Shown in pieces: positions 1 through 8,271 of a stretch of 64,000 nucleotides of DNA (position 1 is its first letter; every line of letters begins with the position of its first letter). Source of the stretch: Chitinophaga rhizosphaerae (GTDB lineage: Bacteria > Bacteroidota > Bacteroidia > Chitinophagales > Chitinophagaceae). The notes below the pieces were generated by a model that was not told the origin of the DNA, did no database searches, and saw only the letters and a program-made list of their open reading frames with translations. The position numbers and the translations under genes are program-made. The DNA lies in the NCBI RefSeq assembly GCF_003958645.1, contig NZ_RXLO01000001.1, positions 124,001-188,000 of the forward strand, in the 5' to 3' direction.

Positions 1-2
1 TG

Positions 3-485
3 CTGCTATACCGGTATTATATCATAGACGACCGTTCGGTGCCGGTTTCGCCGGGCGGGGCCACGCAGAAGACGAACAATTTCGAAGTGTTACTCGGCGC
101 GGGTTACCAGCATACTTTCGTGTGGCGGTACTGGTATGCATCGCTGGGCGTAACGCCGGGGGCCGGATATATTTTCACGAAACTGACGACGCGCTTTCCC
201 GGCGGGCCGGCCGTCGATCATAGTCATACGCCGGCGTTCCGGGTAGACGGCCGCGCGGGGATCGGGTATAACGGTCAGCGGGTATACGCCGGAACGTATA
301 TGAACGTTATCTCCAACGCTTCCCGGCAGGAAAACAACGCCGTCATCAACAGCGACAGCCGGCTCATTTTCCGGGTGTTCGTGGGATACCGCTTCCGTGC
401 GCCGAAATTCCTTTCCCGGCCAATGGACCGGTTTAGGGAGATGTACGAGCGGAAGCTGGAGCGCCTCCGCGCGAGGGCGCATTAA
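3..485 (+). CDS. Outer-membrane-like protein, DUF4421-like, 5' end missing
   Basis: The frame is open from the window edge, so the true start lies upstream; the GTG at 39 is only an internal codon. The visible part, about 160 residues, alternates short hydrophobic and aromatic stretches with turns (GAGYQHTFVWRYWYASLG, then PGAGYIFTKL, then IFRVFVGYRF), as expected for outer-membrane beta strands. The pattern resembles the C-terminal half of DUF4421 proteins of Bacteroidota, whose function is unknown. The tail after the last strand is strongly basic. The family call is from memory of the pattern, so it is tentative; that this is a real gene end is clear from codon use and the clean TAA stop. 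Confidence 0.55.
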   Translation: MLYRYYIIDDRSVPVSPGGATQKTNNFEVLLGAGYQHTFVWRYWYASLGVTPGAGYIFTKLTTRFPGGPAVDHSHTPAFRVDGRAGIGYNGQRVYAGTYMNVISNASRQENNAVINSDSRLIFRVFVGYRFRAPKFLSRPMDRFREMYERKLERLRARAH

Positions 486-637
486 TCTCCTTTCCAACGT
501 TTTTTCAACTTAACTGCATTTTATTTCAATTACGAAAACAACTGCCATGGCCCGTTGTGGAGATGGTAACGTTTGCGCATCCCATTCCTGCCATCTTTTC
601 CTGAAGAGAAAAAAGTTGCGCATATGAAACCGTTTCC

Positions 638-645
638 TATATTTG
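638..645 (+). promoter_or_regulatory. Promoter -7 element TATATTTG for SusC/SusD
   Basis: TATATTTG fits the Bacteroidota -7 consensus TAnnTTTG exactly. A GTTG at 615-618 lies 19 bases upstream, where the -33 TTTG element is expected. It is the only good match in the gap before the SusC gene. Confidence 0.6.
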
Positions 646-726
646 TAATAGAATAGACTAGAATAACACAGTCTTTACGTAGTATCCTGCGGCGCTATTC
701 CCGCACGGTCAACCAAAACTATTGCC

Positions 727-765
727 ATGAAACAGTTTCTTCCACGTAGTTGCGACAGCAGCTGA
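727..765 (+). other. Possible 12-codon leader ORF before SusC
   Basis: ATG at 727 opens a short frame, MKQFLPRSCDSS, closed by TGA. It lies in the same frame as the SusC gene that starts at 826, with two in-frame stops between. The peptide resembles the SusC N-terminus (MQAYFSRSCHS) around the RSC(D/H)S core. It may be a leader peptide, a decayed former start of the gene, or chance. Confidence 0.25.
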
Positions 766-825
766 GGTTGTTTGCGTATTTCCAGGTATGAATAAATTCC
801 ACAGCTACAACCAAAAGTAAAATCT

Positions 826-3800
826 ATGCAAGCTTATTTTTCCAGGAGCTGCCATTCGCGGGCAGGCTCCCGAACTTCCACGTGCCTATGGAAAACGATG
901 TTCGTGCTGGCTATAATGCTCGCCATCGTTTCCCCGGTTTGGGCGCAGCAAAAAATCCAGGTGAGCGGTAAGGTGGCGAATGAAAAGGGAGAGCCTGTCC
1001 CCGGGGCTTCCATCGCGGAAAAAGGGACCTCGAACGGGGCTATCAGCCTCGAAGACGGCCGATTTCAGCTCAGCGTCTCCTCCGGCGCGGTACTCGTTAT
1101 TTCCTTCACCGGTTACGAAACTCGGGAAATCCCCGGCGGCAGCGGCGCCCCGCTCCGCATTACGCTCGTCCCGGCTTCCAAAGACATCGGCGAAGTAGTG
1201 GTAGTCGGCTACGGTTCGCAGAAAAAGACCTCCGTTGCCGGCGCCGTATCTTCCGTAAGAGGCGCAGAGCTGGTACAGAGCGGCTCGTCTAACGTATCCA
1301 ACGCCATCGCCGGCCGCGTACCGGGCGTCATCGCCAATAACCGCTCCGGGCGCCCCGGGGAAGACGATGCCTCCCTCGTGATCCGCGGCTTCAACTCTTT
1401 CGGCGGCGGCACCAGTCCGCTGATTATCGTAGACGGCATCCCCGACCGCAGTTTCAACCGCATCAACCCCAACGACATTGAAAGCGTGACCGTCCTCAAA
1501 GACGCATCCGCGGCCATTTACGGCGTAAGGGCGGCCAACGGCGTCATCCTCGTCACCACCAAAAGAGGCAAATCCGGCAAGCCGACCATCCAGTACGACG
1601 GCAATTTCGGCTACCAGCAACTCACCCGCCAGCCCGAAATCGTGAACGCCTGGCAGTACATGACCTTTTTCAATGAAGTAAACCCCAATACCTACGCCCA
1701 AGGTGAGATTGACAAGTACAAAGCGGGTAACGTTCCCGGATATACGTCTACCAACTGGCTGGACGAGGTTTTCCGCAAAAACGCACCGCAAACTTCGCAT
1801 TCCCTCAGCGTAAGCGGTGGCAACGAAAACGTGAAATATTACTTCTCGGGCCAGTATGTGGACCAGTCCAGCAACTTCCGCAACAGCATCGAACGGTACC
1901 GGCAGTTCAACATCCGCTCCAACATCGATGCGCGGATTTCCTCCAACCTCAAAGTGAACCTCGATATCGCCGCACGCAACGAAGACCGGCGTTATCCCAC
2001 TTACAGCGTGGGCAGCATCCTGCACGAAACGCGCTCGCTTTACCCGTTCATTCCCGCCCGTTGGGAAAACGGCCTTCCCAGTGCGGGCGTGGCGGCGGGC
2101 CGCAATCCCACCATACTCGTAACGGACGCTCCGGGGTACAACCGCGTGAATAATTACGTAGTGACGCCGCAGGCGGGATTCGACCTGAAAATGCCGTTTG
2201 TTACGGAAGGACTGTCGCTCAGCGGATACGTGTCTTACGACGTGAACCTCCGTCACCAGAAAGTTTTCAACCGGCCATGGGATGCATATGCGTTCGACCG
2301 GTCTACCAACACCTACACCAACCAGCGCTCCAGCACGGTATCGTCGGCCAGCGTGGCGCAGAACGAAGACATGCTTTCCGGCAGCACGCAATTCATCAAA
2401 CTGGCGTATGACCGCACTTTCGGCCGCCACAAGATCGGCGCGTTCGCGGGATATGAATCCACGACCTCGTCTTCCTGGGGCACCTACGCCTATCGCCGCA
2501 ACCTGCTGAGCGACCAGATCGACCAGATCTTTACCGGCACGACCGATGGACAGAATGCCACGGGCTCGTCGGCACAAGACGGCCGCGCGAGTTACCTGGG
2601 CAGGGTAGAGTACGGGTACGACAATAAATACCTGCTGGAAGTGACGATGCGGTACAACGGATCCTTCAACTTCCCGACGCAGAACCGCTGGGGCCTTTTC
2701 CCGGCCGTGATCGCAGGATGGAGGATTTCAGAAGAGCGGTTTTTCAAGGAGAACGTGCCCTTTGTCAATGAGCTGAAGCTCCGCGCGTCGTGGGGCCTGC
2801 TCGGCAGCGACGCCGTGGCGCAATACCTCTTCCTGACCCGCTACCAGCTGGTGACGAACAAAAACTACTATACCTACTTCGGCGACGATTATGCATTGAA
2901 CAATGCCATTTCGCTCACGAGCACGCCCAATCCCAATATCACCTGGGAGAAGCAGGATACGAAAAACTTCGGGGTGGACGCGACGTTGCTCGACAACCGC
3001 CTGACGTTTACCGCCAACTATTTCCGGTATGTGAGAAAGGATATTCTCGCCAAGCGCAACGCATCGATCCCCCTGTTTACAGGTATGGCGCTGCCTTCCG
3101 AAAATATCGGGAAATCGTTGAACCGGGGCGTCGACTTCGCCCTGACTTATACCGGCGATGCGGGAGAATTGCGGTATTCGGCCGGTGTTAACGGTACTTT
3201 CGCGAAAAGCAAAGTGCTGTTCCGCGACGAGGCGGCTTCCGTTCCGCAATGGCAGAAATCCGAAGGATATCCCATCGATTCCTGGCTGCTGTACGCGTCT
3301 GACGGCATTTACCGTTCGCAGGACGAGATCGACCGTTCCGTTCACCTGCCTGGCGCCCGCCCCGGCGATATCCGCATCAAGGATATCGATGGAAACGGCG
3401 TCATCACCGCCAACGACCAGATCCGCATTTACGAGACCGCCACCCCGAAAGTGGTGTACGGCGTGAACCTCGGCCTTAACTACAAAGGCATCGGCCTGAA
3501 TATGCTGCTTTCCGGCCAATCGAAAGCGAAGCAGATGATCAACTCCCAGGTGCAGGGTTCCCTCATCGCACCGCCGCAATGGCTGTACGACGGCCGCTGG
3601 ACGCCGGAAAACACCGGAAGCGAATACCCGCGCGCGCACACGAGCAACAGCGTCAACGCTTCCTATTATAACAATTCCGACTTCTGGCTGCGCGACGCTT
3701 CGTTCCTGCGGCTGAAAAGCCTCGAGCTGTCGTGGTCCGTTCCCACAAGGTTCTTCGCCGGCAGCGGGCTGAATGCCCTGCGTTTGTATGCCAGCGGGTA

Positions 3801-3921
3801 CAACCTGCTGTCGTTCGACAAAATGAAGAAATTCGGCGTCGATCCGGAAACGAACAACACCACCGGTATCAATTATCCGCAAACGAGGATTTTCCGCTTC
3901 GGGCTCAATGTCGGGCTTTAA
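826..3921 (+). CDS. SusC/RagA family TonB-linked outer membrane receptor
   Basis: Outer-membrane importer that works with a SusD lipoprotein to take up oligosaccharides or similar ligands, energised through TonB. The 1031-residue protein has a signal peptide ending near residue 40 (VWAQ), a carboxypeptidase-D regulatory-like domain at about 44-116, a TonB-box-like stretch VVVGYG near 125-130, and the plug with the SusC hallmarks RGFNS at 187-191, a VDGIP motif and LKDASAAIYG. The rest is a beta-barrel ending in an aromatic-rich strand. Length is typical of the family. SusD follows 27 bases downstream, so they are co-transcribed. The ligand cannot be read from sequence; the downstream glycosidase-like enzymes suggest a glycan or glycoside. 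Confidence 0.95.
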   Translation: MQAYFSRSCHSRAGSRTSTCLWKTMFVLAIMLAIVSPVWAQQKIQVSGKVANEKGEPVPGASIAEKGTSNGAISLEDGRFQLSVSSGAVLVISFTGYETREIPGGSGAPLRITLVPASKDIGEVVVVGYGSQKKTSVAGAVSSVRGAELVQSGSSNVSNAIAGRVPGVIANNRSGRPGEDDASLVIRGFNSFGGGTSPLIIVDGIPDRSFNRINPNDIESVTVLKDASAAIYGVRAANGVILVTTKRGKSGKPTIQYDGNFGYQQLTRQPEIVNAWQYMTFFNEVNPNTYAQGEIDKYKAGNVPGYTSTNWLDEVFRKNAPQTSHSLSVSGGNENVKYYFSGQYVDQSSNFRNSIERYRQFNIRSNIDARISSNLKVNLDIAARNEDRRYPTYSVGSILHETRSLYPFIPARWENGLPSAGVAAGRNPTILVTDAPGYNRVNNYVVTPQAGFDLKMPFVTEGLSLSGYVSYDVNLRHQKVFNRPWDAYAFDRSTNTYTNQRSSTVSSASVAQNEDMLSGSTQFIKLAYDRTFGRHKIGAFAGYESTTSSSWGTYAYRRNLLSDQIDQIFTGTTDGQNATGSSAQDGRASYLGRVEYGYDNKYLLEVTMRYNGSFNFPTQNRWGLFPAVIAGWRISEERFFKENVPFVNELKLRASWGLLGSDAVAQYLFLTRYQLVTNKNYYTYFGDDYALNNAISLTSTPNPNITWEKQDTKNFGVDATLLDNRLTFTANYFRYVRKDILAKRNASIPLFTGMALPSENIGKSLNRGVDFALTYTGDAGELRYSAGVNGTFAKSKVLFRDEAASVPQWQKSEGYPIDSWLLYASDGIYRSQDEIDRSVHLPGARPGDIRIKDIDGNGVITANDQIRIYETATPKVVYGVNLGLNYKGIGLNMLLSGQSKAKQMINSQVQGSLIAPPQWLYDGRWTPENTGSEYPRAHTSNSVNASYYNNSDFWLRDASFLRLKSLELSWSVPTRFFAGSGLNALRLYASGYNLLSFDKMKKFGVDPETNNTTGINYPQTRIFRFGLNVGL

Positions 3922-3948
3922 GGCTTTCACCTTTCAAACTTTCCTATC

Positions 3949-5604
3949 ATGAAACTGAGAATATTGCTGCTGGCGGGTTTATGTGCAGGCAACTTCCTGC
4001 TGCCCGCGTGCTCCAAAGTGCTGGACAAAGCGCCGCTGGATTCGTATACCGATGAATCCGTCTGGAAAGACATCAAACTGGCGGAAGCTTTCGCCAACAA
4101 CATCTACAACATCCTGCCTACCTGTACGTACGACTGGGGCAGTTCCATCAACCGGAGCTTCCTGCTGTCGCCCGCGTCTGACGAAGGCTTCAATAAATTC
4201 AACTACGCCGGTGTCCGCAACGTGATCAACAAAGGGCTGCTTTCGCCCGACAATGCGGGCGGTTTCGATATCTGGGCGAAGAATTACTCGCACATCCAGA
4301 ACGCCAATATCCTGTTGTCGCGCATCGACCAGGTGCCGGGCGACGATGCCGCGCGCAAGCGGATCAAAGGGGAAGTGACGTTCCTCCGTGCTTACGCTTA
4401 CTTCCAGCTGATCTGCGACTATGGCGGCGTTCCGCTCGTGAAAACGCCTTTCAGCCTGTCTTCCGATTTCAAAGTCCCCCGCAGTACGTTCGACGAATGC
4501 GCGAAGTTCGTGAGCGACGAGCTGGAAGCGGCCGCAACCATGCTGACGGGGATCAATCAACCCAAAGGCCGGGCGAACGCTGCGCTGGCATTGGCAGTGA
4601 AATCGAGGCTGCTGCTGTATATGGCGAGCCCGCTCTGGAACCCTTCCAACGATGCGGCGAAATGGACGGCGGCTTCCGCTGCGGCCAAAAGAGTGATGGA
4701 TTTGCCCGGGTTTACGCTCTATACCGGCAATTACGCAGACCTGTTCACTACTTACAACAGCGAGATCATCGGCGCGCGGCTGTCGAACAAGGAATACCAA
4801 TGGGATGCGTTCACCGGCATCGAAATGATGTGCTTTCCCAACGGCTATCATGGCTGGGCGGCTTTTACGCCCACGCAGGATTTGGTGGACGCGTTCGGAA
4901 TGGCCAACGGGAAGAGCATTGCCGATGCGCAATCCGGTTACGATCCGCAGAACCCTTACGCAGGGCGCGATCCGCGGTTTTATGCGGATATCGTGCACGA
5001 CGGGCGGCCAACCGGGAACGCGGCTTATTTCAGCGACCGTACCACCAACGAAGCGCAGTTCTATGAAGGCGGCTACGACTCCGACCAGGGTTACGATGCC
5101 TGGAACAACAGCCTGACACGCTACTCCTTCCGCAAATACATGGATACGACGTTCAATTTCAATACCGACCTGCAGACGAACCGTTTCTGGATTTTATCGC
5201 GGCTCGGGGAGATTTACCTCAACTACGCCGAAGCGGAATTCCAGCTGGGGCACGAAGCCGTGGCGCGGGAATACCTGAACAAAATCCGGCTGCGCGCGGG
5301 TATCACGGCGCCGTTGACGGAAAGCGGTCCGGCGCTGCTGGCGCGGATCCGCAACGAGCGGCAGGTGGAGCTTTGCTTCGAGGGGCACCGTTACTACGAC
5401 GTCCGCCGCTGGAAGATCGCGGAAACGACGGAAAACAAGCCCTGCCGCCAGGTGATCATTACCCGCAACGCAACTACCGGCGCCAGGACATACGTGTACC
5501 AAACGCTGGAGCAACGCGCCTTTAAGCCGGAACATTACCTGTTGCCCATCCCGCGGACGGAGATCAACCGCACCGGGATGCCGCAAAATCCTTTATACAA
5601 GTGA
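3949..5604 (+). CDS. SusD/RagB family outer-membrane lipoprotein
   Basis: Surface ligand-binding lid of the SusC channel. The 551-residue protein begins with a lipoprotein signal, lipobox LLPAC with Cys at 21, followed by the family's usual conserved N-terminal helix region. The C-terminus carries the SusD signature: RNERQVELCFEGHRYYDVRRW near 470-490 and an ending of the type YLLPIPRTEINRTG...QNPLYK. The 27-base gap from SusC and the hairpin terminator just after the stop indicate a two-gene transcript. The substrate is unknown. Confidence 0.95.
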   Translation: MKLRILLLAGLCAGNFLLPACSKVLDKAPLDSYTDESVWKDIKLAEAFANNIYNILPTCTYDWGSSINRSFLLSPASDEGFNKFNYAGVRNVINKGLLSPDNAGGFDIWAKNYSHIQNANILLSRIDQVPGDDAARKRIKGEVTFLRAYAYFQLICDYGGVPLVKTPFSLSSDFKVPRSTFDECAKFVSDELEAAATMLTGINQPKGRANAALALAVKSRLLLYMASPLWNPSNDAAKWTAASAAAKRVMDLPGFTLYTGNYADLFTTYNSEIIGARLSNKEYQWDAFTGIEMMCFPNGYHGWAAFTPTQDLVDAFGMANGKSIADAQSGYDPQNPYAGRDPRFYADIVHDGRPTGNAAYFSDRTTNEAQFYEGGYDSDQGYDAWNNSLTRYSFRKYMDTTFNFNTDLQTNRFWILSRLGEIYLNYAEAEFQLGHEAVAREYLNKIRLRAGITAPLTESGPALLARIRNERQVELCFEGHRYYDVRRWKIAETTENKPCRQVIITRNATTGARTYVYQTLEQRAFKPEHYLLPIPRTEINRTGMPQNPLYK

Positions 5605-5641
5605 TGTATGCTGACTGGTTATACATACAGTTTTTTAATCG

Positions 5642-5676
5642 AACCCTGCCGTTTCTACGGTCAGGGTTGCTTTCTT
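5642..5676 (+). terminator. Rho-independent terminator after SusD
   Basis: AACCCTGCCG and CGGTCAGGGTT form a hairpin with one bulged T and a 6-base loop, followed by a T-rich stretch (GCTTTCTTT). It closes the SusC-SusD transcript and suggests that the next gene has its own promoter. Confidence 0.65.
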
Positions 5677-5766
5677 TAACTATGCCCGCATCCGGAAACG
5701 ATTTTTAACTATATTTCATATCAACGTTCCACGTTATGAAACTGCAATATTCAATTGAAAAGGCTT

Positions 5767-7230
5767 ATGAAGTTTGAAATGGTACGCCGCAGGCGGATGA
5801 AATGGGCGCATTTCCTGGCCGTGGCCTGTTGGGTAGCCGTGCCTTCGGCCGCCAGCGCGCAGGCGGTATTCACTTCGTCGGATACCGCGCTGGAACAGGC
5901 GTTCGCAAGGGCGAGGGATATGGCTTTGTCTTACCGCGGCCCGGCCACCGACCCGGTGGGGCCCTGGTACGAGGCGGCATTGCCCGCCCGCAGCGCGTTT
6001 TGCGTGCGGGACGTGTCGCACCAGCTTATTGGCGCAGAGGTGTTGGGCATGCAGGCGGAGAACCGGAACATGTTAACGCGCTTCCTCGAAGGGATCTCCG
6101 AAAGCAAAGACTGGTGCACGTTCTGGGAGATTCATAAATCGGGAAGGCCGGCCGTGGAGGATTACCGGAACGACAAGGAGTTCTGGTACAACCTGAACGC
6201 CAATTTCGAGCTGATCTACGCCGGCTGGCGGATGTATATGTGGACGGGAGACACGGCGTTCATTAACAGCGCGGCGTTCCGGAACTTTTCCGCGATCACG
6301 GTGGGGCCGTTTGTGGACAGGTGGCACCTCCGGCCGAAGGCGCTGCTGGACCGGCCGCCGTTTCCCAACGCGCCGGTGCCTTTCAACGAGAAAGATTACT
6401 TCCACCGCTGCCGGGGATTGCCTTCCTATTATGAAGCCATCGCCGACATGGGAATGGGGGCGGATCTCGTTGCCGCCATGTACCGAGGGTTTTCGGCGTA
6501 TGCGGATATAGCCGGCTGGCGGGGAGACCGCCGGGCGGAAAAGCAGTATCGCACCATCGCGGCCGCCTATCTCCGGCATCTGGAAACGCATTGGTGGGAT
6601 GAGCAATCCGCAGGATACAATACCTATATCACCCACAAGGGCGTATTCGGAAAAGGGGAGGGGGAAACCTACCTGCTTTGGTACGACGCGCTCACCGATG
6701 CCGGCCGTGCCCGCAAAACGATCGCTCACCTGGCCGGCGGGAAGTGGAACGTGGAAAACCTTTCCTACCTTTCGTACCAGTTTTGCCGTTATGGTTACTT
6801 CGACGAGGCCTACCGCTTTATCCTTTACCTCACCAACCCGGCTACGCCGCGGCGCGAATACCCCGAAGTGTCTTTCGGGGTGATGGAAGGGATCGTGCAG
6901 GGTGTGATGGGCGTTTCGCCGGACGGGCGGAACGGCCGGCTGACCACCGTTTACAACAGCCGCTCGCCGCATTTTTGCGAAATCGGCGGGCTGAAGGTAT
7001 TATCTTCGGTCATCCGTTTGCGGCACGAACCGCGGCGGAGCGTGCTGAAGAACGAAGGAAGCCGCCCTTTCTCCTGGCGCGCCGCTTTCAACGGAAAGGC
7101 AAAGGCTATCCGGATAAACGGAAAGAAAATGAAAACCCGTGTGGAAACGGATGTTATGGGCAACAGCAAAACCTGGGCGGAAGTGGAACTGCTCCCCGGC
7201 ATGGAAGCCATCGCTGAAAAAGAGGACTAA
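5767..7230 (+). CDS. Secreted six-hairpin glycosidase-like protein
   Basis: Predicted exported protein of about 487 residues. The ATG at 5767 is preferred over an in-frame TTG at 5755; an ATG at 5776 or 5800 is also possible. A basic N-terminus and hydrophobic core end at SAASAQ, a signal peptidase site. The body has the repeated aromatic helix pairs of an (alpha/alpha)6 toroid (WYEAALPARSAFCVRDVSHQ, FWYNLNANFELIYAGWRMYMWTGD, YLLWYDALTDAGRA, SYLSYQFCRYGYFDEAY) like six-hairpin glycosidases. A short beta-rich tail follows. No catalytic pair can be assigned with certainty and the GH family is not recognised. It lies between SusD and a sugar-type regulator, so a role in trimming an imported glycoside is inferred. 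Confidence 0.7.
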   Translation: MKFEMVRRRRMKWAHFLAVACWVAVPSAASAQAVFTSSDTALEQAFARARDMALSYRGPATDPVGPWYEAALPARSAFCVRDVSHQLIGAEVLGMQAENRNMLTRFLEGISESKDWCTFWEIHKSGRPAVEDYRNDKEFWYNLNANFELIYAGWRMYMWTGDTAFINSAAFRNFSAITVGPFVDRWHLRPKALLDRPPFPNAPVPFNEKDYFHRCRGLPSYYEAIADMGMGADLVAAMYRGFSAYADIAGWRGDRRAEKQYRTIAAAYLRHLETHWWDEQSAGYNTYITHKGVFGKGEGETYLLWYDALTDAGRARKTIAHLAGGKWNVENLSYLSYQFCRYGYFDEAYRFILYLTNPATPRREYPEVSFGVMEGIVQGVMGVSPDGRNGRLTTVYNSRSPHFCEIGGLKVLSSVIRLRHEPRRSVLKNEGSRPFSWRAAFNGKAKAIRINGKKMKTRVETDVMGNSKTWAEVELLPGMEAIAEKED

Positions 7231-7232
7231 AT

Positions 7233-8240
7233 ATGAACGTTTTTGACAAGATTACCGATCTGGAAACCGTGGTGTCTTACTCCAAGCACGACCGCCTGGT
7301 ACAGGGCATCATCAATTCCATCAACGATAAGGTGCTGGCTCCCGGAGACACGCTCCCTTCCGTGAACGCCATGATCCGGGAGCTGGGCTATTCGCGGGAA
7401 ACCATCATGAAAGGGTACCGGGAGCTCACCGGCCGGGGGATCATCGAAGCGCGCAACAGGCTGGGATATTTCGTGTCGGGCCAAAGCACCGAACAACTCC
7501 TCAAAGTGGCGCTGGTCATGTATAACCTCGATACTTTCGAAGAGCAGTTTTACCGGAATTTCCGCCAGACGCTGGGGCCTTCCATCAGCCTGCAGATTTA
7601 TTTCCACCACGGCAATATAGAAGTGTTCGAAACCGTGCTGCAAAGCATCCGCGGGCAATTCGGCATGTACGTCATCGCCCCGATACCGCATCCGAAGTCG
7701 AAGGAATTACTGGATACCATCCCGCGGAACAAATTCCTCATGTTCGACCGGTTTGAGCCGCTGGACGGGGATTTCAACCACATCACCCAGGAATTCGAAA
7801 AATCCTCCTACCAGGCCTTCACCGAATTGGCAGACGACATCCGGAAGTTCGACGAATTCGTCTTTTTCCATTCCCCCGATTCGCTGGACCCGAAGGAGAT
7901 CGCCGTGTCTTTCAAGAAGTTCCTGAAAACCCATCACATCAAAGGCCGCATCGAAAAGGAATTTACGGCCGGAACGGTGGAAAGGAATAAAGTGTATTTC
8001 ACGCTGGACAACTTCGCCATGTGGGAAATCCTCAAGGAATGCAAGGCGAAGCGATTGCAGCCGGGAAAGGACGTGGGCATCCTGTCGCACAACGACGAGC
8101 CGGCGAAAGAATTCGTGGGCATCACGACTTACTCGGCCGACTTTGCCGCGATGGGTAAAATGGCCGCAGAGGCCGTTCTCAGCCGCGAGAAAGTGCGAAC
8201 TACGATCCCGACGACCCTGGCGCGGCGCGCGTCGCTCTGA
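7233..8240 (+). CDS. GntR-type HTH regulator with LacI-type ligand-binding domain
   Basis: Cytoplasmic transcriptional regulator, 335 residues. The N-terminal 85 residues form a GntR winged helix (GDTLPSVNAMIRELGYSRET then GYRELTGRGIIEARNRLGYF). The rest resembles the periplasmic-binding-protein fold of LacI/GalR regulators (residues about 90-330, with GMYVIAPIPHP and VGILSHNDEPAKEF). The ATG follows the previous stop after two bases, so translation is probably coupled. Hybrid GntR/LacI regulators of this type usually sense a sugar. This gene sits in the middle of the enzymes and transporter, so it is the likely local regulator. Confidence 0.85.
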   Translation: MNVFDKITDLETVVSYSKHDRLVQGIINSINDKVLAPGDTLPSVNAMIRELGYSRETIMKGYRELTGRGIIEARNRLGYFVSGQSTEQLLKVALVMYNLDTFEEQFYRNFRQTLGPSISLQIYFHHGNIEVFETVLQSIRGQFGMYVIAPIPHPKSKELLDTIPRNKFLMFDRFEPLDGDFNHITQEFEKSSYQAFTELADDIRKFDEFVFFHSPDSLDPKEIAVSFKKFLKTHHIKGRIEKEFTAGTVERNKVYFTLDNFAMWEILKECKAKRLQPGKDVGILSHNDEPAKEFVGITTYSADFAAMGKMAAEAVLSREKVRTTIPTTLARRASL

Positions 8241-8271
8241 TCAACACATCATCCAATTTAACGACATCAAC

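Larger units (their letters stand above)
486..825. other. Intergenic leader region upstream of SusC
   Basis: About 340 bases without a full gene. It holds a good Bacteroidota promoter element at 638-645 and a 12-codon open frame at 727-765, and is otherwise AT-richer than the flanking genes. The distance from the promoter to the SusC start implies a long 5' untranslated leader of roughly 170 bases, which leaves room for post-transcriptional control. No recognisable riboswitch or sRNA was seen. Confidence 0.5.

Noticed and set aside
39..485. Complete 148-residue protein starting at GTG 39
   Set aside because: The frame is open to the window edge and the preceding codons read as a beta strand of the same protein.
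886..2577. 563-residue open frame opposite SusC
   Set aside because: It mirrors a clear SusC gene; the composition (Ala/Val/Arg/Gly-rich, no motif) is what antisense frames give in GC-rich DNA.
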